Part shown: piece by piece, positions 7,480 through 17,406 of the stretch
Layout: every line of letters starts with the position of its first letter
Position numbering within the stretch: position 1 is the stretch's first letter
Source of the DNA: JAJDAT01 sp964344185
Lineage (GTDB): Bacteria; Nitrospinota; Nitrospinia; Nitrospinales; JAJDAT01
Direction of reading: 5' to 3'
Assembly: GCA_964344185.1 (NCBI GenBank)
Contig: CAYFMN010000015.1
Coordinates: forward strand, 1-64,000
DNA: 64,000 nucleotides
The notes under the pieces: model-generated
Database searches by the model: none
What the model was told of the DNA's origin: nothing
What the model saw: the letters and a program-made list of their open reading frames with translations, nothing else
Position numbers and translations under genes: made by a program

Positions 7480-7698
7480 AACTTATTAATATAAACGAAA
7501 TAAAAAGAAAAAACTTAAGAAGTTTAAGTCATTAAAAACCGTGTTGCTTTTAAACTTCAAATCTCTACACTGTAGTAATGTATTTTTAGAAACTACTATT
7601 ACATTTTAAGTCATAGTATAAAATAAAAACAACTCCCGCTGAAGAGCTTGCATGAAGTTTTATATTTTCTCTGATTGCCTAAAGGAAACATTTTTTAA

Positions 7699-9792
7699 AT
7701 GATCGAAGATATCAAAAACGTATTAAAAGAGGTCGATTTCTTATCGCATTTACCAAACTTAGACGATTTAGCGGCAAATTGCATTCATATCAACTTACAA
7801 CCAAATGATTTTTTATTTCGAGAAGACGAAGTTGGAAACTCTATGTTCGTCATTATTTCTGGAGTCTTAAAAGTATTTAAAAAAAATAGAATAATTTCTA
7901 CAAGAACCACCGGCGAATATTTAGGGGAAATGGCTTTGCTAGGAAACGGAACTCGTTCCGCTTCGATCCAGGCAATATCGCAATCAACTCTACTCGAAAT
8001 TCCTAAAAAACAGTTTCATCACTATTTGGCAAATAATCCCGCTTCGCTCATGCCAATCATAAAAACTTTATCGCAACGTTCAAAAACAGATCTGGAAATT
8101 ATTCAAGAAGATAACGTTAGATTAATCAACGAAACAAAACTGGCTAAACGTTTAAATAAAATATTAGACGACACAGCAAACGAAATTTTCGTCTTCGCAA
8201 ATAGCGGAGAAAAAATCAAACAAGTAAACTCAAAAGCTTGTAAAAGCTTGGGATATAGCTCCGAAGAGATTAGGGCTTTAAAGATAACAGATTGGTTATC
8301 TGGAATATCAATTTCCGAAATTGAAAAGCTACTTAATCAAGTTAGAGAAGGAGAAAAATCTTTAGTTTCGTTTGAAGCCTTACATAAACGTAAAGATGGC
8401 ACCGTTTATCCTGTTGAAATACGAATACAATGCCTGGAGCCAGAGCGCCCGCCAATTTTTTTAGCTGTAGCTCAAGACATATCCGAACGCCTTGAAATGG
8501 AAAATAAAATAAAAAAAATGGCGTTTTTCGATAACCTCACCGAACTGCCTAACCGCAATTTACTTAAAGACCGAATGGAAGTCATGGCGGCCCAAGCCGC
8601 TCGACGTAAAAAAACGGTCGGTTTCTTATATTTAGATTTAGATAATTTTAAAACTATCAACGAAACTTTTGGCCACGCTGGAGGAGACGAACTAATTAAA
8701 GAAGTCGCAAAACGATTGAAGTCGGCTCTAAGAAAAGAAGATACCATCGCTCATATGGGAGGAGACAAGTTTGTCATTTTGCTGGCAAACCTGATAGACG
8801 CGAGCGATGCGGCCAAATTTTGCCAAAAGCTTTTCAAGGTTTTTGACAAACCGTTTATATCTAACGATCAGGAAATTAACCTTGGGTTGAGTGTCGGAAT
8901 TTCCTTGTATCCAAACGACGGCGAAGACTTTGAAACCTTGCTAAAAAACTCAGACATAGCGCTATATCGAGCAAAAGATAAAGACAAAACAAATTATCAG
9001 TTTTTCATGCCTGCCATGAACGAACGTATCACAAAACGAGTAAACCTTGAACAAACTCTGAGAAAAGCGCTTAATGAAGAAGAATTAAAGCTTTATTACC
9101 AACCTCAAGTCAATTTGAGTAACGAAGAAATTTTAGGTTTGGAAGCGTTAATTAGGTGGGAAAAACAAGATGGCTCGCTAATTCTACCCGAGCAATTCAT
9201 ACCGTTTGCCGAAGAAAGTCACCTCATTCTTTTGATAGAAGAATGGGTTCTTCATACAGCATGCCAACAGATTAAAACCTGGGAAAACTCGTTAAAACCC
9301 ATAAGCGTTTCGGTTAACTTATCTAGTAAACAGATTGAACAACACAATCTTGTAAAAAGCCTAAAAAGGATTGTTGCCAACGAAAAGATTAACGCTCAAT
9401 TCTTAGAACTGGAAATTACCGAGTCCATTATCTCAAAAGACACTAAGAACGTGATAAAAAAACTCAACAAATTAAAAGAAGAAGGTATCCTTGCTTCTAT
9501 TGACGACTTTGGATCCGGCTATTTTTCATTTAAAGATTTAAAAAATTTACCCGTAGATTCTTTAAAAATTGATCAATCCTTCATTCAAAACTTAGGCGAC
9601 AAAAAAACTGCGTCTCTTACCAACGCAATAATTGCCATTGCGAAAAGTCTTGATTTTAAAACGGCGGCTGAAGGAGTTGAAACCGAAACCCAAAGGAGTT
9701 ACTTAAAAAGTTCAGGCTGTGATTCTTATCAAGGATTTCTATTTAGCCAGGCGCTAACCGTAGAAGAGATTAACAAACGTTTTTTTAATTAA
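7699..9792 (+). CDS. cNMP-binding / PAS / GGDEF / EAL signalling protein
   Basis: This 697-residue cytosolic c-di-GMP protein has a cyclic-nucleotide-binding domain (about 14-125), a PAS domain with PAC tail (about 150-265), GGDEF (275-435) and EAL (445-695). The GGDEF signature reads GGDKF (354-358) and the upstream metal/base motif NETFGH also departs from NDxFGH. Cyclase activity is therefore doubtful, while the inhibitory RxxD site (RKED, five residues before) is kept. The EAL side looks intact: EALIRW (482-487), ITES, IDDFGSGY (601-608), KIDQSF and AEGVET. It is best read as a phosphodiesterase controlled by ligand binding, PAS input and possibly GTP or c-di-GMP at the GGDEF domain. The gene stands alone and converges on a hybrid kinase with the same type of N-terminal domain. 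Confidence 0.92.
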   Translation: MIEDIKNVLKEVDFLSHLPNLDDLAANCIHINLQPNDFLFREDEVGNSMFVIISGVLKVFKKNRIISTRTTGEYLGEMALLGNGTRSASIQAISQSTLLEIPKKQFHHYLANNPASLMPIIKTLSQRSKTDLEIIQEDNVRLINETKLAKRLNKILDDTANEIFVFANSGEKIKQVNSKACKSLGYSSEEIRALKITDWLSGISISEIEKLLNQVREGEKSLVSFEALHKRKDGTVYPVEIRIQCLEPERPPIFLAVAQDISERLEMENKIKKMAFFDNLTELPNRNLLKDRMEVMAAQAARRKKTVGFLYLDLDNFKTINETFGHAGGDELIKEVAKRLKSALRKEDTIAHMGGDKFVILLANLIDASDAAKFCQKLFKVFDKPFISNDQEINLGLSVGISLYPNDGEDFETLLKNSDIALYRAKDKDKTNYQFFMPAMNERITKRVNLEQTLRKALNEEELKLYYQPQVNLSNEEILGLEALIRWEKQDGSLILPEQFIPFAEESHLILLIEEWVLHTACQQIKTWENSLKPISVSVNLSSKQIEQHNLVKSLKRIVANEKINAQFLELEITESIISKDTKNVIKKLNKLKEEGILASIDDFGSGYFSFKDLKNLPVDSLKIDQSFIQNLGDKKTASLTNAIIAIAKSLDFKTAAEGVETETQRSYLKSSGCDSYQGFLFSQALTVEEINKRFFN

Positions 9793-9892
9793 GGGAAACT
9801 CTAAAAATTCAGATTTGCCAAGAGCCTGGCCCTTAAACTCAAAGGCTAGGCGATAGCAAACCGGTAAAAATACCAATTATTAGAGGTTCACT
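9791..9892 (+). repeat. Foldable approx. 105-bp repeat element, copy 3 (subfamily A)
   Basis: It begins AAGGGAAACTCTAAAAATT, overlapping the stop codon of the GGDEF-EAL gene, and ends AATTATTAGAGGTTC. The inner stem CCTGGCC/GGCTAGG has a single G-T wobble, TTGC/GCAA encloses it, and GATAGCAA is present. It lies between two convergent genes, so it could act as a bidirectional transcript end. Confidence 0.8.
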
Positions 9893-9910
9893 AGCAAGCT
9901 TTGTTTCCTA

Positions 9911-12520
9911 TTAAATATTAATTTCAAGAATCCCGCAAACCGCTTTCAAAAATAAATTCACGTCCACAGGCTTTGTAATATAATCTTCAAATCCACATTG
10001 CATTGCTTTTTTAATATCTGATTGCATCGCGTTTGCGCTTAAAGCAATAACAGGAATCTCTTTGGTCTCTTCAAAATTCTTTAATTGTTTTAAAGCGGTA
10101 ATACCATCCATTCCCGGAAGATTGATATCCATCAATATCAAATTTGGATTGTGAGCGCGCGCCAAATCAATTCCCATTTTTGCTTCGGGAGCGGTAAACA
10201 GTCTGATATTTGGATAAATAGAAAGAATTCTTTTTATCAAAGCCAAGTTGCTGGGATTATCTTCTATATAAAGAATCGACTTGATAAGCTCTTCTTTGGT
10301 CCTATGTTCTAATCTCTCCTCGTCTTCGTCAGTCGCCGTATTTTCTGACTGCCCTTCGGTTCCTGGAACCAATCCTATTTCAAACAGGCTTCCCTCTCCC
10401 AAACGACTGCTTACATTTAATGAACCATTCATAAGCTCTACAAGCTTTTTGGTTATCGAAAGACCAATGCCGGTGCCCTCTACAGGAACGCTTTCAATTT
10501 CTAAACGACTAAAAGGCTCAAAAATTTCCTGGAGCTTATTTTCTGGTATTCCAATACCGCTATCTTCTACTTTGACAATAACTTTGTCGTTTTTAGTCGT
10601 TGCCCCAATCTTAACTAACCCTCCAGGATTGTTGTACTTTATTCCATTAGAGGCTAAGTTAAGTAAAGCTTGTTTTAAGCGAACAGGATCTCCTCTCACC
10701 CAGATTTTTTCACCTTCTGGCGACTCGTTTATTACCGATATATTTTTTTGTTGCCCGATTGGTCGAACCAGAAAAACGACTTCTTCAATTAAAGAACTCA
10801 ACAAAACATTATCGTCGAGGACCTCTAAATTCCCAGATTCAATTTTAGACAAATCTAAAACTTCGTTAATTAAATCGAGTAAATGATTACCCGCTTTTAA
10901 AATATGCTGAATATTTTGTTTCTGCCAATCTGTCAGAGGGTCTTTTTTACTTATACTAAATAACTGCGCAAAACCCAAAATAGCGTTTAAAGGAGTCCTC
11001 AATTCATGACTCATTTTTGATAAAAATTCGGACTTTGCGTGGTTAGCTTTTTCGGCTTTTTCTTTAGCTTCTTTTAAATCGCTGGTTTGATCGTCTATTA
11101 GCAATTGCAAACTGTCTCTATGCCACTCTAATTCTTCTTGAAACAGTTTTCTTTCCAAAAACCCGGCTATAATTCCCACTCCAGCTTGCAACAGTCCAAT
11201 GTCTTCTTCTCCCCATTCGGCATCTCTAATACAATCATCTATTCGAATATATCCAAACCACTCTCCTTTAATAAACATGGGAAGAACAAGAACGGATAAA
11301 ATATCTTCTCCCATCAAGTAACGTCTTTCATATTCTGGGAAAACGCCAACCTGACCTGAGATCGAATTTCCTAGGCTTAGCTCGTCGCGCCAACGACTGA
11401 ATCCCATCTTGTCATAGACAAGATTTTCTTCATCAAATTCCCATTCGGGAGAACTGTGCGCCGAAAAAGTATACCTCGCAGAAAGATGGGAATTATCGTC
11501 TAAATAATTTTGAAAAATCGATATCCGAGATGCATTGGCCGCATTCAGCAAAAATGTTAACGCCTCATTTATGACGCCTTCGGCATCGTCCGTTTTGACT
11601 ACCATCAATTTTTGCGCGGCGGCGGCTAACCCCTTCTCAAAACGTAATCGGTGATTAATTCGCTCTTGAGCTTTCTTAATAGGAGTGATGTCTCTTGCGA
11701 CAAACTGAAACCCTAGAAAATTTTTTTGGGAACCTCTTTGACTCACTATCTCATTTGGCACATCCCACAAGCCCGCCGAGTCGGCTAGCAACATAACGTT
11801 ATTTACGCCGTTGGAAAACTCTGAGTTTTCCTTTACCCTCATCATAACTTCCAAATCACTCGTAGAACGTCTCCCTACTCTTTTCGTTAAAAGTCTTGGC
11901 AACACAGCGTCTTTTTTTTCTGGATCGATAAAATTATCAATTGGTTTTCCAATCATTTCTTCGGGTGAAAACCCTAGATGTTTAACAGCTGCATTCGCAA
12001 AACATATTTTCTTGTCGGGATTAATTTGGATGATGATATCCGAAACAGACTCGACAATATTCCGATACTGCCTTTCTTTTTCTTCCAGTTTTTCAAAGCT
12101 TGCTTCCATCTTCCCTAAATCAACCCTGGTTCTTTCTGAAAACGCTTTTAGAATTTGCAATACGACCGCTGAATTACTTTTTAGATATTTGCCGAATAAA
12201 TCTTTGCCTATTTCCAATAAGGTAGTTGATTCGTTTGCTTTTACGCTAGCCGATCTCGTCATCGATTCGATAAGAGCCATTTCTCCCAAAAAATCAAACT
12301 TTCTTTTGAAAGCGACTGAAACTTTATCGCGATAAATCTCTAATTCTCCTTCAAGAACAAAAAACATGGTCTCGCCGATTTTACCCTCAGTCAAAAGAAC
12401 CTCATCTTTTTGCAAGCTTAAAACAGTTCCCTTATCAGCCAATACTTGCAAAGCCCCCTCCTCTAAACTTTGAAGAATTTCTACTTGTTTCAAAATTTCT
12501 ATAATTTGTTCTGATTTCAT
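9911..12520 (-). CDS. Hybrid sensor histidine kinase (cNMP-binding, PAS, GAF, HisKA, HATPase, REC)
   Basis: The 869-residue protein has no transmembrane segment and senses cytoplasmic signals. A cNMP-binding domain (about 14-125) is followed by PAS (150-285), GAF (about 300-455), a coiled coil (460-500), HisKA with H505 in MSHELRTP, HATPase with N625 (SNGIKYN), DSGIGI and GTGIGLS, and a C-terminal receiver with D798 (LILMDINLPGMDG). All catalytic residues for autophosphorylation and intramolecular phosphotransfer are present. No output gene is adjacent, so the target is unknown. Its N-terminal domain resembles that of the convergent GGDEF-EAL protein, which hints that both answer to a similar cyclic nucleotide or membrane cue. 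Confidence 0.92.
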   Translation of the reverse strand: MKSEQIIEILKQVEILQSLEEGALQVLADKGTVLSLQKDEVLLTEGKIGETMFFVLEGELEIYRDKVSVAFKRKFDFLGEMALIESMTRSASVKANESTTLLEIGKDLFGKYLKSNSAVVLQILKAFSERTRVDLGKMEASFEKLEEKERQYRNIVESVSDIIIQINPDKKICFANAAVKHLGFSPEEMIGKPIDNFIDPEKKDAVLPRLLTKRVGRRSTSDLEVMMRVKENSEFSNGVNNVMLLADSAGLWDVPNEIVSQRGSQKNFLGFQFVARDITPIKKAQERINHRLRFEKGLAAAAQKLMVVKTDDAEGVINEALTFLLNAANASRISIFQNYLDDNSHLSARYTFSAHSSPEWEFDEENLVYDKMGFSRWRDELSLGNSISGQVGVFPEYERRYLMGEDILSVLVLPMFIKGEWFGYIRIDDCIRDAEWGEEDIGLLQAGVGIIAGFLERKLFQEELEWHRDSLQLLIDDQTSDLKEAKEKAEKANHAKSEFLSKMSHELRTPLNAILGFAQLFSISKKDPLTDWQKQNIQHILKAGNHLLDLINEVLDLSKIESGNLEVLDDNVLLSSLIEEVVFLVRPIGQQKNISVINESPEGEKIWVRGDPVRLKQALLNLASNGIKYNNPGGLVKIGATTKNDKVIVKVEDSGIGIPENKLQEIFEPFSRLEIESVPVEGTGIGLSITKKLVELMNGSLNVSSRLGEGSLFEIGLVPGTEGQSENTATDEDEERLEHRTKEELIKSILYIEDNPSNLALIKRILSIYPNIRLFTAPEAKMGIDLARAHNPNLILMDINLPGMDGITALKQLKNFEETKEIPVIALSANAMQSDIKKAMQCGFEDYITKPVDVNLFLKAVCGILEINI

Positions 12521-12849
12521 CTAAAAAATGACCGAAAAATAAGAGCTTTAAACTTTTTGAAAAAGGAGGATTACAATATCTTTAAAATACCTCAAATAAC
12601 ACATCCACTTTAACACTATTACAGCTACTTACCAAAACTAAAACGGTATTTAAAAATAGCTGGCAATTGAAAATAATCTATCTATAGCCAGAATTTGTAG
12701 GTAAATCGAAAAAGGTTTGGATAAATATAAAGAAAAAACAAAATAAACCGTTCATAAACACTAAAAACCTGGCTCAATATGATGGCTTCAATATTTTTAA
12801 TTTTGGTAAAAAAGTTGCCAAACTCTTAAAAAACAATAATATTACTTAT
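12521..12849. other. Divergent intergenic region, no gene seen
   Basis: This AT-rich gap separates the hybrid kinase (minus) from the formylglycine-enzyme-like gene (plus), so promoters for both must lie here. An AAAAAGGAGG-like Shine-Dalgarno string near 12562 is not followed by a start codon. No repeat element, RNA fold or small gene is supported. Confidence 0.4.
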
Positions 12850-14900
12850 ATGCCCAATTATTCGACAATACCAAACTTTTTATTTGATAAAAAAGCAAAT
12901 CAAATTATCTCAAAAAGCTCTCCTAATCCCTTCTTTCCATTACTTTTGATTTTATTTTCTATTTTTATTTTAAAAAATATGGCTTTTGCCCAACCTAAGG
13001 GAATGGTTTTAATTCCATCGGGCACATTTCTAATGGGAGCCGATCATTCCAAGGAAGCTTTTCAATGCGCTGAATACTTCGGTAATTGTAAGGGAGACTG
13101 GTATGCCAGAGAAGAACCGCTTCATAGGGTATCAATCAGAGCTTTTTTTATAGATAAGAAGGAAGTAAACCAGGGACAATATTTTAGAATTATGGGAAAT
13201 AACCCCGCATCATTTAAGGGAGCAAAACTCCCGGTGGAGCAGGTCACTTGGTTTGAAGCTAATCAATATTGTCGAAAAGTAGGTAAACGTTTACCGACAG
13301 AAGCCGAATGGGAATATGCAGCGCGAGCGGGCACGCAACTTAATTATTACTGGGGACAAAAAATTGGTCGTGGAAACGCCAATTGCGATAGCTGCGGAAC
13401 CATCTGGGAACAAAAAGAGACTTCTCCTGTTGGATACTTTTCTCCAAATTCATGGGGTCTTTACGATATGTCTGGGAACGTTTGGGAATGGGTGAGCGAT
13501 TGGTTTGATCCTAAATATTATTCAAAATCGCCGCGTAAAAACCCCAAAGGCCCTAAAAGAGGAAAGCTGAAAGTCGCACGGGGAGGTTCATGGTACGATA
13601 CGCCTTACTTTTCGCGACACGCTTTTAGAAATAGCTTCCCACCCGCTATAAGAAACGACGCATTGGGTTTCAGATGCGCTAAAACTCCAAGCCGACAAGA
13701 AATCTTAATCGCTTCAAAAAAAGAAAATGAAACTTCATCTGAATCAATCCAAACGGCAAATCGTGAAGAAAATAACTCAAAACAGCAAACAACTTTAGCT
13801 ATGCGGTCTAAAGACATTTTAGAAAGTAACGTTTTTTCTCAGCCTCGCCCAAAAAAACAATTGGAAAAACAATCTAAACCAACAACCACTAGAAATGCCT
13901 CTTCTTTCAAAAAAACTCGGAAAAAGGCGACAGGCAATTTACGAATTCGAACAAACGTCCCTTTAGCTAAAGCGACCTTGGATGGGAACCTTGCCGGATT
14001 AGCTAGAAAAAAATTTCCGTTACAAATCAACCAACTGACTCCTGGAGAATTTATCCTAAGATTAGAAGCGGAAGGTTACAAAAATATTGAAGATAAAATC
14101 GTCATTGCTTCCAATCGCTTAACTGATAAACGTTATGAAATGGAAAAATTACAAACCGCTCAGAGCATAGAACAAAAAGCAAAATCTCAGGATAAAAATA
14201 AAGCCCCAAAAAACATGATATTTCTTGAGGAAGGTTTGTTTCTTGCCGGCGCAAATCCAAAGTTTTTAAATAAAATTTGTAAACAAAATGGTTTTTCCTG
14301 TGATAACTTAAAAAATCAATTCTTAGCCTCAAGTCCAGTTCATGAAGTTTTTATAGATAGTTTTTATATAGATCGTTTTGAAGTCTCTCAGGCACAGTAC
14401 CGGGCGGTAACGGGGAAAAACCCAGCAAAATTTAAAGGCTCTCGTCGTCCTGTCGAAAGGTTACCTGGATTGAGGCAAAAGATTTTTGTAGAAAAATTGG
14501 AAAACGATTACCGACAGAAATGGAATGGGAATATGCCGCTCGCGCTGGCTCTAACGACTTTTTCTATTGGGGAAATCGCCCAAGTGATTCTTATAGTTGG
14601 CACACAAAAAATTCAAGGCTTCAAAGCCAGCCTGTCGGGCTTAAACGTCCAAATAAAATTGGTTTGTACGATATGTCGGGAAATGTTTGGGAATGGGTGA
14701 GCGATTGGTTTGAGCCTGAGTATTATAAAAACTCCCCAAAAAGAAGTCCTAAAGGTCCATCAAATGGAAAACTAAAATCTTTAAGAGGAGGTTCTTTCGG
14801 GACCACTCAAGACCTGCAAAGACCTACCGCCCGTCGAGGCGCCCCTATAGACGCAAAATACAACGATATTGGCTTTCGTTGTGCTAAATCTGCGAAATAG
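12850..14900 (+). pseudogene. Double formylglycine-generating-enzyme-like (SUMF1) protein with PEGA domain, frameshifted
   Basis: The predicted exported protein has a hydrophobic segment (about 28-45), a first FGE-sulfatase/SUMF1 domain (about 52-275: GMVLIPSGTFLMGAD, VEQVTWFEANQYCRKVGKRL, YDMSGNVWEWVSDW, GFRCAKTP), a charged linker, a PEGA domain (about 355-430) and a second SUMF1 domain. The second domain is broken at 14456-14460. There the DNA reads GTCGAAAGG where GTCGAAAAGG would restore VEKVTWIEAKDFCRKIGKRL and the rest of the domain in frame to 14900. As given, the first frame runs out of frame to 14700. Repaired length is about 683 residues. The lesion is a single missing A in an A-run, so a sequencing or assembly error is as likely as a real mutation. 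SUMF1-like domains in such proteins are often not true sulfatase activators. Confidence 0.8.
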
Positions 14901-15024
14901 CTTTCTGTTCGATAAAAAACAAAATTTAAGAAACAGTAAATATTTGATATTTTACTAATACTCTACTGTCTTGTTTCAAGCTGGAGAACTAAACCATCTG
15001 CAATTTAGACTTCTTGAGGCCGCT

Positions 15025-15963
15025 TTGAAAACTAGAAAAATCTTTCCTTTTATCCTATTAGCATTTTCTAGGCTTTCCAGAATTCCAATACCATTCGTCC
15101 AAAATAAAAAAGCTTCTCTAATTCCTATATACATATTGTTGGGCTCATTAATTTTTTCTAACGGTTGTAGTCGCACCGATTTTCTTTACTCAATTTCAGG
15201 ATGGGCGGTATTAGGGAAAATAAGAGATTATTTTGAGCTTACGGAACGACAAGAAGCTTTTTTAACCGAAAAGATCGACAACATATTTGAATGGCATAAA
15301 AAAGAAGAACTGCCCAAAACGGTTTCTTTTCTCAAGAAATTCAACGACCGGTTTAAAAACGGCCTTACAGAACAAGAGCTATACGCAATAGGCTCCGATT
15401 ACGATAAATTATGGGACAACCTTATGGCTAAAGCATTGCCGGAATGGTCTGTCTTTCTTGAATCTGTAAATTCCGATCAAATTCACGAACTCCCTCTCAA
15501 ACTCGACAAAAGAAACGAATTTTTAGAGAAAAAACTAAAACTGACCGACTCGGAATGGGCCAACGACGACTCTGATTGGCTAATAGAAACTTTGGACGAT
15601 TGGGTGGACGGTCTATCGAAAGAACAAATTTTAAAAATCAAAAGCTGGATTAAACCCGATAGAACTTTTGTTGAGATCAGACTAACCCAACGCAGATCTT
15701 TTCATGAATGGTTTGTGGAAGAGCTCAAAGCAAATAAAACCGCAAAAGAATTAGAAGTTTCTCTGAGTCCCTGGGTTATTGACCCAGAATCCGTTTGGTC
15801 GCCCGCTTTCAAATCTCAAATGGAAAAGAAAAAAGTTGAATGGACAAAACTAATGTTGAATATAGATTCTATACTTACTCAAACTCAAAGAAACTACGCT
15901 ATAGAAAAAATAGACAGTTATATTTCAGGTTTTGAAAAATTATTTAAACTAAAACAAGCTTAA
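15025..15963 (+). CDS. DUF6279 family lipoprotein
   Basis: A hydrophobic segment ends in LLGSLIFSNGC, a lipobox. The mature protein is helical and matches the DUF6279 pattern, with FELTERQEAFLTEKIDNIFE followed by WHKKEELP near its start. Its role is not established; members are envelope lipoproteins. The start is uncertain: there is no ATG before the lipobox, and the TTG at 15025 is preferred because GAGG precedes it by five bases; an earlier TTG at 14971 is also open. The 3' end overlaps the convergent histidine kinase gene by four bases. Confidence 0.75.
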   Translation: MKTRKIFPFILLAFSRLSRIPIPFVQNKKASLIPIYILLGSLIFSNGCSRTDFLYSISGWAVLGKIRDYFELTERQEAFLTEKIDNIFEWHKKEELPKTVSFLKKFNDRFKNGLTEQELYAIGSDYDKLWDNLMAKALPEWSVFLESVNSDQIHELPLKLDKRNEFLEKKLKLTDSEWANDDSDWLIETLDDWVDGLSKEQILKIKSWIKPDRTFVEIRLTQRRSFHEWFVEELKANKTAKELEVSLSPWVIDPESVWSPAFKSQMEKKKVEWTKLMLNIDSILTQTQRNYAIEKIDSYISGFEKLFKLKQA

Positions 15964-17402
15964 GAGGCGACTTTAACGGGAGCGGGAATTGTCGTTACCG
16001 TTTTAGGTAAAGATATTTTAAATTTAGTCCCAATTCCCAATTGGCTTTCCACTTCAATTTTTCCTTTATGCGCTTCGATAATATATTTAGATATAGCTAA
16101 TCCCAGGCCGCTTCCGCCCTCTTTTCTGGATCTTGACTTATCAACCCGATAAAACCGGTTAAAAATAAAACCTAGATCCTCCTTTGGAATTCCAATCCCG
16201 GTATCTTCGATCGAAAGAACTGCCATGTCATTCTTATCCTGCAAATAAACTTTTACTCGACCTTCATTAGGAGTGTATTTAATCGCGTTGTTCAACATAT
16301 TCCATATGGTCTGACGAAGGCGCACGGCGTCGCCAACAATTTGAACAGGCTCTAAAAATGCAATAATAATATCGATATGCTTTTCGCCAGCAATTATTGC
16401 GGCGTGCTTGCAAATATCCTCTGTTATAACCGCTAAATCCAGAGGCTGGAATTCTAATTGAATTTCAGCCTCATCCGCTTTCGACAAATAAAACAAATCC
16501 TCCAAAATTTTAGACATATAATTAATTTCTTCCAAATTACTCGAAATAACTTCCTGATATTCTTCAGGGGTCCTCACTTTTCTTAAAATTAATTCACTTT
16601 GCCCTTTCAAAACAGTTAATGGAGTTCTCAACTCATGAGAAGCGTCGCTGCTAAATTGCCTAACCTGAATAAAAAAGTTTTCTAATCTTTCTAACATTTC
16701 GTTAAAAGTTTGCGCTAGCCTTCCTATTTCATCTTGGGCTTCGGGTACGGGTATTCTTCTGCTTAAATCAATACCGCTCCCAATTTTCCTGGCAGTTTGG
16801 GTTATTTTATCCACAGGCTTTAAAGCTCTTCTTGCCATAAAACCTCCAACCAAAGTCGCTAAAGCGAGAACGGCGGGAACGGCCGTATACAAAAAGATCT
16901 TCAAATTCTTCATTGTTTCGTTGACCGCCATCAATGAAGTTCCCACTTGAATCAAATTAACCAGCTTGCTCCCACGCAAAACGGGTCTTGTCAAAACGCG
17001 GATGTTTTGATTTTCCGAAAGAGTAAAAGTTTCGTAAGAGCTTTTTCCTTCCAGGGCTTTGGAATAAGCTTCTTCCGTCAAGGGAAATTGGGAAGGTTCG
17101 ATGTTTTTGGACAAAGACCCTACATTTCCGGAACCATCGTAAATTCGGTAAAATTTATTGATGTTTCCATAGCCCAAAAACTGCTCTAAGAAATTTTCCA
17201 GTCCGGGTAATGGAGCGGAGGTATATCTTGTTAACGCTGTTTTTGCAACGACATTAGCGGAGATTTTCAGGGAATTATCTACGCTTTCATAAAGTCTCTT
17301 GGAAAGGAAAAAATAGAGCAGAAAACTAAAAAGTATCAGGATACTGCCAAGAAGAGCAACGTACCAAGCGGTCAATTTTAAACGAACGGAGTAGATGACC
17401 AC
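15960..17402 (-). CDS. Membrane sensor histidine kinase (CusS/QseC-like)
   Basis: The 480-residue inner-membrane kinase has a first TM segment (about 10-32), a periplasmic sensor region of about 130 residues, a second TM (about 168-190), HAMP (about 190-240), HisKA with the H-box SSDASHELRTPLT and HATPase with NNAIKYTP, DTGIGIPKED and GGSGLGLAIS. The start is GTG at 17402, supported by AAGGAG inside the end of the response-regulator gene, whose TGA lies only four bases upstream. The two are therefore translationally coupled. The domain order is that of metal or envelope-stress kinases, but the periplasmic domain does not reveal the signal. Confidence 0.92.
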   Translation of the reverse strand: MVIYSVRLKLTAWYVALLGSILILFSFLLYFFLSKRLYESVDNSLKISANVVAKTALTRYTSAPLPGLENFLEQFLGYGNINKFYRIYDGSGNVGSLSKNIEPSQFPLTEEAYSKALEGKSSYETFTLSENQNIRVLTRPVLRGSKLVNLIQVGTSLMAVNETMKNLKIFLYTAVPAVLALATLVGGFMARRALKPVDKITQTARKIGSGIDLSRRIPVPEAQDEIGRLAQTFNEMLERLENFFIQVRQFSSDASHELRTPLTVLKGQSELILRKVRTPEEYQEVISSNLEEINYMSKILEDLFYLSKADEAEIQLEFQPLDLAVITEDICKHAAIIAGEKHIDIIIAFLEPVQIVGDAVRLRQTIWNMLNNAIKYTPNEGRVKVYLQDKNDMAVLSIEDTGIGIPKEDLGFIFNRFYRVDKSRSRKEGGSGLGLAISKYIIEAHKGKIEVESQLGIGTKFKISLPKTVTTIPAPVKVAS

Positions 17403-17406
17403 CAGA

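Noticed and set aside
14520..14900. A separate 126-residue SUMF1-like gene.
   Set aside because: It is the second half of the upstream protein's second domain, out of frame because of one missing A; it begins in mid-domain.
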